Positions 46,207 to 57,770 of a stretch of DNA of 64,000 bases are shown in pieces. The notes under the pieces were generated by a model that was not told the DNA's origin, ran no database searches, and saw only the letters and a program-made list of their open reading frames with translations. The stretch lies in contig CM070604.1 in the NCBI GenBank assembly GCA_036346395.1, positions 38,653,662 to 38,717,661 of the forward strand. Reading direction: 5' to 3'. Numbering within the stretch: the stretch's first letter is position 1; every line of letters starts with the position of its first letter. The position numbers were made by a program, and so were the translations under genes. The DNA comes from Hsuehochloa calcarea. Lineage: Eukaryota; Streptophyta; Magnoliopsida; Poales; Poaceae.

Positions 46207-46860
46207 GAATGAAGCACATTTCTGCGTCGAAATCCACCTAAAAAATGCATGCATATCTCCATCCAACCCAATAAAATGCATTCAAAACACAACTCGGCAT
46301 CAACTGATTTAAGAAGCAAAAAAAGTTAATACTAACTAACAAGCACGGGCTCACGGTTTTCATAAGCTACAAGCAGTTAATGATTATACAACTCGACATG
46401 CAATGAACAATAGTAAGGTGAGCATTAGCAGACAAACAATAGTTTCTAAAATTTTGATGATTAAAAGTAGAATGGTAAAGCATGAATATCATACTATGAG
46501 TTAAGAGTGTCAAGATAAAGAATGACAAAAGTAGAATAAAAAGATAAAAGAATGAAGCGCATTTCTGCGTCGAAATCCACCTAGAAAAATACATGCATAT
46601 CTCCACCCAACCCAATAAATTGCATTCAAAACACTACTCGGCGTCAGCACATTTAAGAAGCAAAAAACAGTTAATACTAACTAACAATCACAGACTCACA
46701 GTTTTCATAAACAATAAGCAGTTAAAGATTATACAACTCGACATGCAATGAACAATGGTAAGGTGAGCATAAGCAGACAAACAATAGTTTTGAAAATTTT
46801 GATGACTAAAAGTAGAATGGTAAAGCATGAATATCATACTATGAGTTAAGAGTGTCAAAT
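46207..46860. repeat. Direct duplication, period about 343 bp
   Basis: The segment from AATGAAGCACATTTCTGCG to ATGAGTTAAGAGTGTCAA at 46208-46512 recurs at 46551-46858, about 90% identical by eye. It adjoins the Helitron helicase relic and may represent a duplicated intron or spacer. Confidence 0.88.
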
Positions 46861-48417
46861 AGCAACAGCAAAACACAATTGCTATAACAGGGTAAGAAAT
46901 GCATTATGGACAAAAAGGTGTGTGAGAAAACAAAACACAATGATTCAGTTCAGACCATGGAACAAACAGGAAAAGCAATTGGGCATAATATTATATTAAC
47001 TAATGAGAAATAGTACATACATATACGTCCAGAATGTAAAAGTATGGAAGAAATCAATGCAGTCAGATGGAACACTGATCACAACATAGTACAAAGCACA
47101 TTTTTTTACCTAAAATGTTTCATTAAAATAACTCTCCACATGACCTCAACTTAACTCACTTGTGCTACAAGTATACAATTCCAGAAGCAATCAGTCAAAT
47201 TAATTCCAGAACCAAATTCAGAGTGAAGTTCATATATAATATGTGTCTGCTAAACAAATTCAGAGTTAATATTTCATATACAATCTATGACTTGTTGAAA
47301 CCAATGACATGACTGAATAAGAGCACCGGATGAGCATGCAATAACTAAAAGGTATCACAATAACATTAATATGCATGCAATATAAGTACCATGAGGACAT
47401 TAAATATGTATTGTTGTATCACAATTACCTTGCAAATGATAATGTTTCAGCTAAATATCTTGCCAATAAAGATGGTGCTAACTGATGCATGTTATCTGAA
47501 GCTTGTAGTTAAATGATAATGAATCAAGAAGCACTGAAACAGAGTTGTAGAGATGAGAATATTCGGAGAGGAGAAGTACATACAAACCTCAAGAAGCACT
47601 AAAGCAGAGTTGTAGAGATAAGAACATTCAGAGAGGAGAAGTTCTGTGAAGAGTCAGCCGAATCAAACTAACCTGAATAGGGTTGTTCATGCAACAGAGG
47701 ACGGACATATATGGTGGAGAAGGTTGCAGCAGATAAGGAGGAGGAGAAGTGGAAGAAGAGATATTACCTTTTATAGTATTGAAGTAGCAACCGCCAGGCG
47801 TGCATGTCCTTGCTTGCAACCGTCGTGCATAAGTTGGGCGGTTGACGAGGGAGTTGACTGTAGCATCATCGTCTCCACCTCGGTATCCCCGGCGTGCAGC
47901 GGCGAATGCGCCAACACCAGGTCGATGGATAAACCAAAAGTCAAACATTGCTTGCAACAATTACACAATGTATTTACTAATATTTACTAACAAGTATAAA
48001 CAAAAAAAACTGGTCAAAATCCTAAATTTTCCACATGCCTTCTTCAACTGTGATTAATGGAGGACGCCAAAAGCAAGGGAGATGCATACCTTCAAGGTCG
48101 GGGCAGCGTCGACGAGGTAGGGGTGATCAGATCCGGCGTGTGGTGTGGCGAGGCTGCGCGGGTCGATCCGGTGTGCGGCGCGGTAGGGCGGCATCGGCGA
48201 GGTCGGGGTGAACAGATCCGACGCTGGCATTGGGCTTTGCGGGGAGAGGCAGGCGGCTCGAGTGTGGAGCATGAGGGAGAGAGGAGAGGGAGGGAGGAAA
48301 ATCGGCACGTAACCCTACCAAATTAACAAGAAGAACAACGTGAGCCAAAAATAGCAAAACAAATTCGAATCTCTCTAGCAACCAGAGCGTCCAGGCACAC
48401 ATGCAGGGTCAGTTCAC
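46861..48417. other. Unassigned stretch with small tandem repeats
   Basis: AT-rich sequence to about 47500. A 67-bp unit (AAGCACTRAARCAGAGTTGT and following) is tandemly repeated at 47530-47640. From 47640 it is more GC-rich. A segment of about 100 bases at 48200-48300 (TCGGGGTGAACAGATCCGAC and following) recurs at 48586-48690 on the other side of the LCB2 exon. Confidence 0.4.
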
Positions 48418-48543
48418 CTTGAGGTTGTTGGATTTGCCAGCATCGAGGATCCTACGAAAGAAGTAGCAGAGCTAGAGAAAGGCAAAGAGGAGACCGTAGA
48501 TGAAGATCGTGGTGAGCGCAGTCATGTACGGGAGCCTCACCAT
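48418..48543 (-). pseudogene. LCB2: Exon 1 of serine palmitoyltransferase subunit LCB2, relic
   Basis: LCB2 is the catalytic subunit of the ER enzyme that starts sphingolipid synthesis. On minus, ATG at 48543 opens a 42-codon exon reading MVRLPYMTALTTIFIYGLLF, then a stop at codon 24, then FFRRILDAGKSNNLK. This matches the N-terminal membrane segment of grass LCB2 as I recall it. The exon ends in AAG followed by a GT donor (GTGAAC), where the plant gene splices. No further exon was recognised. The stop codon and isolation mark it as a captured or decayed fragment. It has the same orientation as the Helitron helicase relic. Confidence 0.75.
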
Positions 48544-48793
48544 CCTCGCTTCCTTTCCCTGACTCACTCCCATGCCATCGGTGAGGTCGGGGCAAACAGA
48601 TCCGGCGCTGGCATCGGGCTTTGTGTGTTGGGAGAGGTAGGCGGCTCAGGTGGGGAGCATGAGGGAGAGAGGATGGGGGGAGGGTGGCGTAGGTGGGAAG
48701 GCGGCGCGAGAGCGGGCGGCGGGCAACGCAGGTGGGGAGCGTGAGAGTCGGTGCGGGTGGGGACTAGGGAGTGTGTGAGAGAGAGGAGAGGGA

Positions 48794-49116
48794 CACTACT
48801 ATAGAGAGGGTCATCACCGACGGCTCCAAACCATCATCACAAACGGTTTTTACACCGTCTGAATCTATATGTCTATAATAACGGGTGGTTATCACAGACA
48901 GTTTGTGAACCATATGTGAAAAGTCACAACACAGACGTTTTTTTGTTCAAACCGTTTGTGAAGGATTACTATCACAGACGGTTTTTCCCAAAAACCGTAT
49001 GTGATATTTAGGATATCACAGATGGCGCCTATTTTTACTAACCGTTTGTGATTGGGGCATAACACAGACGGTTAGTAAAAATAACCGTATGTGATATCAT
49101 AAATATCACAGACGGT
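48794..49116 (-). mobile_element. Outer CACTA element, one terminus and subterminal array
   Basis: It begins CACTACTATAGAGAGGGTC and continues with subterminal units such as TCACAGACGGTTTTTCCC / AAAAACCGTATGTGATA in inverted pairs. The inner CACTA element interrupts it at 49117. It resumes at 63448 and leaves the window. The gene at its far side ends on minus at 63876, so this terminus is the 3' end of the element. Confidence 0.82.
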
Positions 49117-49515
49117 CACTACTACAAAAGAGGCAATAGCAGACGGCCCATCACGCACGGTTCCAAAGGAACCGCCTGCGTATTAAATCTGTCTCGTCGT
49201 CGACCTATCACGAGCGGTTCTTATTTTGAACCGTGCGTGATAGTAAATTATCACAGACGGTTCTTATTAAGAACCGTATGTGATATTACATGACGGTTCT
49301 ATTTAAGAACCGCCGCGATAATCAGAAATCACGAGCGGTTTTAATAAGAACCGCGTGTAATATCACTGAGCGGTTATTAGTAGAACCGTGCAGCGATTTC
49401 TGAATTATCACGAGACGGTTCTTAACTATCATAGATGGTTCTTATTGGGAACCGCTCGCGATAATTACTATCACTGCACGTTCGGAACTAGAACCGCTCG
49501 TGATTTCTGAGCTTC
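49117..49515 (+). repeat. Inner CACTA left subterminal array
   Basis: About ten short inverted-repeat units with arms CGGTTCT and GAACCG flanked by TCAC and GTGA occur, the usual transposase-binding subterminal architecture of CACTA elements. Many arms here read CGAGCGGTTC instead of CAGACGGTTC. Confidence 0.85.
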
Positions 49516-50285
49516 ATATAAATTGAGCGGACACATCCTCAACCGCACCGCCGCTTAGTCGTGTCCATTTGTCGCCTTGCCATCGCCAGACCGCCACGCC
49601 TCTTCCACTTTGTCTCTACCGCTCCAGCGCCACTTCCTGCCCTAGCTCCTCCAACTGCGGCTCCTCCTCTAATCTTGGTATGAGCTTGGAGATGCTTGTG
49701 GACTTGGCATTTTATTGTGTGTTAATGCATTGACTAAAAGAAAGGAGAAAAGATAGTGTAGATGCTAACTGTGAATATTGAGAATGGTGTTGTTACTATT
49801 GATTTATTACATACTTGCTGAGTCACCGCGTGTGGTACATAACTAGTGAAGAGTATGAGATGATGCCTATATTTGGGTTGCATGATTGTTCAATTGAGAT
49901 AGATATCGATGTCGAGAGGTAGGGATCATGGTTGTGGCCGTAGGCATGGCTACGCTATGCCACCGCGTGTGGTACATAACTAGTGAAGAGTTTTCTTTCA
50001 ATAACCTTAGATGCAAATGTTGGAGAATGAGTTTAATTATATTGCACATTTTTGTTCTATTAGGGAGTTATTGTTTCTCCTTGTACATAACTATTTAGGT
50101 ATGTTTGGTAAATAGGAAGCCCATTGTGCCCCGACAGAGAGGGGGAGGAGGAGAAGGCGAGGATTATCGAGAGATATTAGATATTTTCTTCGTGAGCTCC
50201 GAGGGTAACGATCTATAACCCTTTATGTTTGCTATAAATTAATCGCTAATCAATTTGACACTAATTTGTTACATGCGTAGTGTAG
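49516..50285 (+). promoter_or_regulatory. TNP2 promoter-leader region
   Basis: A TATA-like CATATAAATT (about 49515) follows the array, then a GC-rich leader (CCGCACCGCCGC) and probable introns (donor near 49678). A 32-bp sequence (CACCGCGTGTGGTACATAAC and following) occurs twice, at about 49826 and 49960. Confidence 0.5.
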
Positions 50286-53200
50286 ATGGATCGAAACTGG
50301 ATGTACGGTGTGAACCGTGTGAGTCAAGAGTACATTAATGGCGTGGTTGATTTTAGAAGAGCACTGAGCGTGATATGTTGAAGAAGGGATAAATTTTATG
50401 TCTTGTCTGCATTGATTGCGTAATCAAGATGTTTAACAACGCGCGCAGATCGAAGAGCACTTGATTCGAAGGGGTTTCAAAAAAGGGTATACATGTTGGA
50501 CCAGTCACGGTGAAGAGCAGATTATACCAGAAGTTAATAATGACGACATCGTCGAGGAAGTGTAACATCCCAATTTTCAGAGCTTTTAAAATCTTTTAAA
50601 TATTTGTAGCAAGAGAAATTATCATTTGGATTTATTTGAATATTAAATTAAAAAGCTTAATATGGACTTTAAGGACAAATTGATTTAATGTGCTTAATCC
50701 CAACATCAACAATTGTTAAAACTATTTTATTTAGATTCTATATGCTTGGATATATTTTATAGAATTTTCTGGAATTTTTCCCAAGTCATTTGCTATTTTC
50801 TAATTGCTATTTGCATTTTCTGGATTTATTTAAAAGAAAAACCTATTTTAAATCCTTGAACGATCTTGGGCGAAGCCAAAGACTATTCCAACCGCCCACC
50901 ATATCGCCCGGCGCTCTCGTCGTTGGATGCTCGACGCGTGCCTCGTCTCCGACGGACGCACGCGCTCAACCCCGCTTTGACCCGTTGGATTGTCGCGCGT
51001 GGCTCGCCACGATCTCGCTTCCTTCGCTTCGCCGCGTTCGCTTCTAGCCGTTGGATTTCCATCGCGCGGCCGCACCCACTCGCCCTCGCTCTCTCGCCAG
51101 TGGGACCACCGCCGAGTCGTCGTCTCGCGGAGTTTCTTCTTCCTCGCGCTCGCGCTCGCCCGCCATTCTTTGGAGCTTCAAGTTTATCCGACAAAACCGA
51201 TTCGATTGCTTATTCTTCGCACAGACCCGCCAAATCATATCTCTGGTTATTCCATATCCGTTGCAAACCAAATCAAACCCCGAACCGGTTTCAATCTCCG
51301 AAAATCTTGGAATTCAAAAACCCGGTTGTTTCGGATCCGATTTGGGGGTTTCCAAATCTCGGCATCTCCAGGTCTATAAATACTCCCTTAGCTCCGCCCG
51401 GGCCTCCGTAACCCTAAACCGCCACTCGCCGCCTGATCGCTCTAGCGCCGCCGCATTGCAAGCTTTAGGGTTTTCGGCCGAACTTCTTCTCCGGTGGATT
51501 GCGCCGCCGTCGTCGTCGCCCTTGCTCCACCGACTGCACCTTTGTGATCAGCAAGTCACAGGCTACCTCGTGCGCACCCTCTCGTCGCCGAGCATCGCCG
51601 GGCGCCGTCCGACAAAACCCGAGCTCTCTCGCGCTTCTTCCTCCACCGGCCATCTCCGTCAACCCTGTGTGCTCAAACCGGTGCCCGTGTGTGCGCATTA
51701 GCCTCCTCTTCACGTTGGTACCACTCATCGCCGGCGAAGTCGCCGCTGTTCGCCGGTGACCATCGGTCCGGCGCCACCGCCGCCCAAGATCGCCCGACTC
51801 GCCAAAGATCGCCGGCCGTCTTTGGTGTGGCGGCCAGCGTGGCGCCAGACAGCGCCGACACGCTGCAGCGTCGTGGCCTTGGCCCACCGCGCGGATCTCC
51901 CTGGTTCGGTGCACTCGGTCCATCGTGAACGAGAGACCGATAATGGGTCCCACATGTCAGAATTCTATTTAAATTTAATTCCTTTTCCGGAAATTCTCGG
52001 CTGACGCAAGCATTGCGCAATAATCCGATTTTCCTTTATAAAAATAATTCGGGAAATTCGAGAAAATCCAAATTAGGGTTTTATTGATTTTCCAATCTTC
52101 CAAAGCCCATATCTTTTGCATCCGAAGTCCAATTGAGCCCATTCAAATTTGTAAATTTATATAAAATTCAGATCTATTTATTTATGAATTTTATTTAATT
52201 TTTGGAGTTTGTTTTGCCTCTGTTATTTATTTGTTTTGTTTCTTTTGTCTCGTTTGCGAGTAGACGTCGATACTTCGGGGAATTTTGCAGAAGAAGGAGC
52301 ACCTCAAGACCAAGACCAATATCTAGATCTATTCCAAGGCAAGTTATACCTTTGATCATTTTGAACCCAGTTTTCAAAATACTTTGTTTCAATGTATTGC
52401 ATTCTATTTCAAGTATTTATTTAAATGCTTTTGGGTGTAGTTATTAAATCCAAATTGTTATGCCACCTTGTCTATTGTATGCCATGATCTTTTGTCACCC
52501 TAGGTTGATTAATTATTAGTTGGTATTATCGTAGCACCAACGTGGGTTGGTTAGATACGATTAGACTGCTTAGCCATGCCACGAGTCATCATTTCATGTG
52601 AGAGTTGCAATTATAAACTTGACTAAGTGATTATGGAACTGTGTGAGGAATCTGTGTGTCTTTGTGTGCTATTACTCGTTGATGGCATGTGTTGCACTTA
52701 ATCAACGAGGTGGGAAAAGATTTAGATCGAGGCAAGTGGTGGATTCTGTGTGAATGGTGGATCGTGTGATATAAACTTTGTGATTTGGGTTAAAATGAAA
52801 GTCTTGCCTTAGTCAATTAAGGACTTAACTTTGTGCGCCATTGAACTGGGCCTTCTGCATTTACCACATGCCTAGTATGGGCCGGGCCTGACTTAGTAAG
52901 TTATGGAGTCTTGACATTGACAACTCGGGTTGTATTTAAGCTATGTGATGGGTGGAGGTGTGATATGTCACATCGCGGACGGTTCATTGCATCCTGTCCA
53001 ATGGTGTGTGTCGTTCCAAGGGTCATGTGTACAAATTGGACTGGCGATAAAGCACACCAGAGTGTCATTGTTTGAGATGAAGTCTCTGAAAGGTTTTGTT
53101 GTGATCAACTCGATCCGGTCGGTTTCATCGTGTGGGTAAAGTGTACAACCTCTGCAGAGTGTTTAAATCAATCTATTCGAATAGCCGCGTCCTCGGTTAT

Positions 53201-56200
53201 GGACATGCTCGAAATTTCACACGAGGGTAGATTTTCATAAAAACAATTGGGAAGGGTCACCGTGTGAGATAACTTGTTCAATGTGTGAAAGAACTTGATT
53301 AGACTGTGTCCTTTGTGAAATCAATTGTTAACTTATTATTGTCTATTTGTTTTGAATTACGCTTTCAATCTATTATTTGTATTCAATTGCAAATGTTGCA
53401 TTTACGCAAAATAACCACGAAGCCATTCCTTTGGAATAAGCCATCATGTATAAATGCATTCGTGGTATGACTTGCGAGTACGGTGTGTACTCACTCTTGC
53501 TAAACAAATCAATGAAGTGGAGGAGTCGTCACTTTGCTTTTGAAGAGGAGTTCTACGAAGGTTGAGCGTTAGGGTCTTGATCCCGATCGGTTGCTGTGGT
53601 AAATTGATGGGAGCCACCGAGTTTATTTCGCTTCATTGCGGTTTATTTCTTTATTATCGACCTTGCATGGCTTAATAAATGTAAAACTTGACCGTAAGGT
53701 CCCAACGATTATTTGTTATTTAAATGTACTCGTTTATTCTTATATTCGTTGTATGGATGTGATATTTCATCAATGTTGACATTTGTGTGCACTAGCGTGA
53801 TCTGGACTAGTGCGAGAATACACAGAGGGTCCAGATTTGCATATTTGGGTCCCGACAGAAGTCAACGATTTGCGGATGTGGACTGCTTTTGATGAGGATA
53901 GGGGCACGATGACAATCTGGATCGGATGCTAGGCGATGCGTAAGAGAACTACTGATGGGAGAGAGTTTTGTAAATTCGAGGGCTTAAGGGAGGACTCGGT
54001 GAGACCTTTGTTCCACGGGCCGCAAGCCGGGATACACAAGGTTGTCAACCGTGCTTGAACTGCTGAAATTGAAGGCAAGCAATAGTTGGTCCGATAAGAG
54101 TTTCACGGCGTTGTTAGGTCTCCTAGCGGACATCCTTCCGGAGGAAACGTGTTGCCCAAAGACCACCTATCAAGCAAAGAAGGTTATTTGCCCATTGGGA
54201 ATGGAAGTAGAAAGAATACATGCATGTCCGAACGATTGTATCCTCTACAGTAAGAGTATGCAGACATGCATGTATGTCCGTGTGCAAAGCATCCCGATAC
54301 AAGCGCCAAAATCGCTAAGGTGAAGCAAGGACCTCTGCTAAGATGTTGTGGTATCTCACTGTAATCCCACGTTTGAAGCGTTTATTTGCGAACCCAAAGG
54401 AGGCAAGATTGCTGCGTTGGCACTCGAGGAGCGTAAGAGAGATGGAAAGCTAAGACACCTGCTGATTACGCGGTGGAGAAACTTCGATCGAGCTTCAAAG
54501 AGTTCGGTGCGAACCGAGGAACATAAGGTTAGGGTTGAGTACGGATGGAATGAATCCTTTCGGTAACATGAGCAAAGACATAGCACTGCCCATGAATCTA
54601 TGTATGTACAACCTTCCTCCTTGGTCGTGTATGAAGCGGAAGTACATTTTGATGTCACTACTTATCCAAGGGCCGAAGCAACCTGGGAACGATATTGATG
54701 TGTACCTAGCACCATTGCTGGAAGATCTTGTGACACTTTGGACCGAAGGGGTACAAGTATGGGATGCGTACAAACGAGAGAACTTCACTTTACGCGCCAT
54801 GTTATTCTGCACCATCAATGATTTTCCTGCCCTTGGTAACTGTCGGGGTTCAATACAAAGGGAGCCAAAGCTCATCATACCGCTTAGATGGTACCGAGTG
54901 TATGGTTTGAACAACTCGCGCAAAACTGTGTATATGCGTCACCGTAGGTTCCTTCCCAGGAGTCACCCATACCGCAAGATGAAGAAACAATTCGATGGAA
55001 ATAAGGAGAACGGTTCAGCTCCAAGGGCTTTTAGAGGGAAAGAGGTCTATGATATGGTTAAGGATATTGATGTTGTGTTTGGAAAGGGATCTAAATTAAG
55101 AACCCCTCAGAAAAACATCTGGAAGAAGCGGTCAATTTTTTGGGACTTGCCTTATTGGGAGCACTTAGAAGTTCGCCATTTGCATCGACGCCATGCACGT
55201 GGAGAAGAATGTATGTGATAGCTTGATTGGTCTCTTCTTCAACATCGGTGGCAAAACAAAAGGCGGCGTTATCGCATCGACGTGACTTGGTTGATATGAA
55301 CATAAGAACCGAGTTAGCACCGAAAGAGACCGATAAAGGACGAACGTACCTTCCCCCCGCTTGCTACACTTTGTCCAAGGCCGAGAGAAATGAACTGTGT
55401 CAAAGCTTGCATGGTGTGAAAGTTCCGTCCGGTTACTCCGCCAATATTAAGAAACTTGTTTCCATGACAGATTTGAAATTAATTGGTATGAAGTCTCATG
55501 ATTGTCATGTCTTGATGACACAAATGCTTCTGTTGCGCTTAGGAGTATCTTGCCAACAAGGTCCGAGTGGTAATCTTTAAGTCGTGTTATTTCTTTAATT
55601 CAATTGCTCGAAGGTCATCGATCCCGGCGACTCGGCGCTCTGCAGCCGAGGTGATGACGACTCTATGTCATCTTGAGATGTATTTCCCTCCGTCATTTTT
55701 CGATATCATGGTCCATCTCATTGTTCACCTTATGAAAGAGATAAAGATATGCGGCCCTGTGTTCCTACGTCATATGTACCCATTTGAGAGATACATGGGA
55801 ATTCTCAAGTCCTACGTACGGAATCGATCTCGGCCGGAGGGCAGTATTATCGAAGGTTATGCAACCGAAGAGGTCATTGAGTTCTGCGTCGACTACATGG
55901 CTCAGGTGGAACCGATAGGTGTGCCTCTATCTCGTCATGAGGGGAGACTGGAGGGTATCGGGACCATCGGAAGGAAAGAAATCACTCCCGATCTAAATAG
56001 GTACGCGCAAGCCTATTTCACGGTCTTGCAACACATGACCCAAGTGTCCCCGTACATCGACGAGCACAAAGACATGTTACGGCAATGTAATCCGCACGGT
56101 CGGAGGTTTGGATCACGAGAGAAACACAACCATCGGTTCAACGAATGGTTAAAGATGCGATTCATCGGGAGGACATCAAGTGATGAAAGCGCGCTATGGT

Positions 56201-56751
56201 TGGCCAAAGGACCAAAATTTACAATTGTGACATGGCAAGGATACGACATAAATGGGTACACGTTTTATACGGCAGCTCAGGATATGAAGAGCACAGTCCA
56301 GAACAGCGGTGTCCGCATAGATGCATTTCACGAGGGGTTCAATACCGCGGGGGCACGCGGGTTGAACTCGTACTATGGGTTCGTAGAGGAGATTTGGGAG
56401 CTTGACTATGTACTTTTCAAGATCCCCCTGTTTCGATGTCACTGGGTTAAACTTCCGCAGGGCGTGAAGGTCGACAAGTACGGTGTCACTACTGTGGACC
56501 TCAAACGTGTCGGATACAAGGACGAACCATTCGTACTCGCTAAGCAAGTTGTTAAAGTTTTTTATGTAACGGACCCTGCAAATAAGAACCGCCACGTAGT
56601 TCTTCATGGGAAAAGAAGGATTGTCGGAGTTGAGAATGTCGTGGATGAGGAAGAGTACAATCAATTTGACGAGTTGCCTCCTTTCGAGACTCGCATCGGT
56701 GGTGGAAGAACCCAAAGTGAGGAAGCTAGCTATATGCGTCGATCATCATGA
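50286..56751 (+). pseudogene. CACTA TNP2-type transposase, split by solo LTR
   Basis: The start MDRNWMYGVNRVSQEYINGV is the transposase-associated N-terminal domain (50286-50560). After the solo LTR the reading resumes with VNDLRMWTAFDEDR. It goes on with LSTVLELLKLKASNSWSDKS, VICPLGMEVERIHACPNDC, MNPFGNMS, LPPWSCMKRKYILMSLLIQG (tnp2 domain), YLPPACYTLSKAER and HDCHVLMTQ. Next is a DUF4218-like part (LEMYFPPSFFDIMVHLIVHL) and a DUF4216-like end (EEIWELDYVLFKIPLFRCHW). The stop is at 56749-56751. A one-base shift near 55173 disrupts the MHVEKNVCDS motif, and further breaks lie at about 54330-54530 and 55570. The last 394 codons (55567-56751) are open. Confidence 0.9.
50561..53857 (+). repeat. 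Solo gypsy LTR inside TNP2
   Basis: The segment starts TGTAACATCCC and ends GGTCCCGACA. Its layout matches the gypsy LTRs at 12824 and 20946: AT-rich start, CTATTTGCTATTTTC phrase, GC-rich block, TATA-like CTATAAATACTC (about 51373), CCGTAACCCTAAACC leader and CCCGACA end. GAAG is repeated at 50557-50560 and 53858-53861, and the TNP2 reading joins in frame across it. No internal region is present. It is a related but distinct family. Confidence 0.9.
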
Positions 56752-57289
56752 AGGATCGTATTTCAATTAAGCATGTATATATTCCATTGTAATTAATTTG
56801 ATGTTAACATGGAAACGCGTCACGTGTTATGGGCCAGTGCTAAATCGGTCAATTTGCCTCGGTCGGTCGTGTGAGACCCCGGTTTATTAAACTTGTAATG
56901 CAAAAGATATATATGAGAAAATTAAACACCTCATTTGGAGCTATGGTATAGTTGAATCAAGCACCTCATGAGATGAACAACCCAATTGGATTCATCTCAT
57001 TTGGAGCTATGATGCACTTTCTACGATTTTCAAAGCCTTGAAATGAGCAAAAGCAAAATGCATAAGTAACTTTTCCGAAATAGTAACATGTTCCAAACTA
57101 ATTTTCACAAGAAGCTCATTAATAGAGGAATCCAAAAAATTGGATTCACTCAAAAATAGTTCTACAGAGAAAAAGTTATGCATTTTTGAATTAAATTGTA
57201 TTTTTAGATGACAAATAAGCCTTCTCGGAAAATCCAAAATTAAATCGACGTGGATGAACTTGGATCGTTGATCTAGCAATGGACGGTTC
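56752..57289. other. TNP2 3' flank
   Basis: Non-coding. The phrase CCTCATTTGGAGCTATGRT occurs twice (about 56930 and 56997). No terminator-like or coding signal is otherwise visible. Confidence 0.45.
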
Positions 57290-57580
57290 ATCGGGAGATA
57301 TCACGAATGATTCTATAACGTAACCGCTGCAGCGATACTTAATATCACGAGCGGTTCTATTAATGAACCGCTCGTGATATCAACATATCGCGCAGCGGTT
57401 CGATTATGGAACCGTGCTCGTGATATTAAAATTAGGTTTCCCTTTCTAAGTTATCACGAGCGGTTCCATAATAGAACCGTCGTGATAGTTAACATCACGA
57501 GCGGTTCTATTATGGAACCGTCTGTGATGCATTATCACAGACGGTTCTATCATAGAACCGTCTGTGATATCCATGTATAT
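57290..57580 (+). repeat. Internal CACTA subterminal-type palindrome array
   Basis: Six or so inverted-repeat units occur here, far from either terminus. Examples are ATCACGAGCGGTTCTATTAA / TGAACCGCTCGTGAT and ATCACAGACGGTTCTATCAT / AGAACCGTCTGTGAT. They are the same units as in the terminal arrays and are followed at once by a TATA-like box. Confidence 0.88.
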
Positions 57581-57770
57581 AAGTCTGTTCTATCATCGAA
57601 CGGTTGTGCACACTCTGCTTTTTTCACACTTCTCTGCCGTGAGGGTTTACCAGGGCCGCCTCCGCCGTCCCGCCTCAGGCCAGCGCCGCCTCCTTCGTTC
57701 CTACCTCCGACCTGCGCCGCTTTGCCTTCGTCCTCGCTTCGTCCGTCGCCCCGCCCCAAAGACCCGGTGA
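57572..57770 (+). promoter_or_regulatory. Putative promoter and leader of second CACTA gene
   Basis: TGTATATAAGTC lies directly after the internal array, followed by a GC-rich leader and a GT donor (CCCG|GTGAGTAAGG, about 57767). The left end of the element has the same order: array, TATA box, GC-rich leader, intron. Confidence 0.5.

Noticed and set aside
50866..52020. ORFs of up to 216 codons on both strands
   Set aside because: They lie wholly inside the solo LTR in its GC-rich leader, with no domain.
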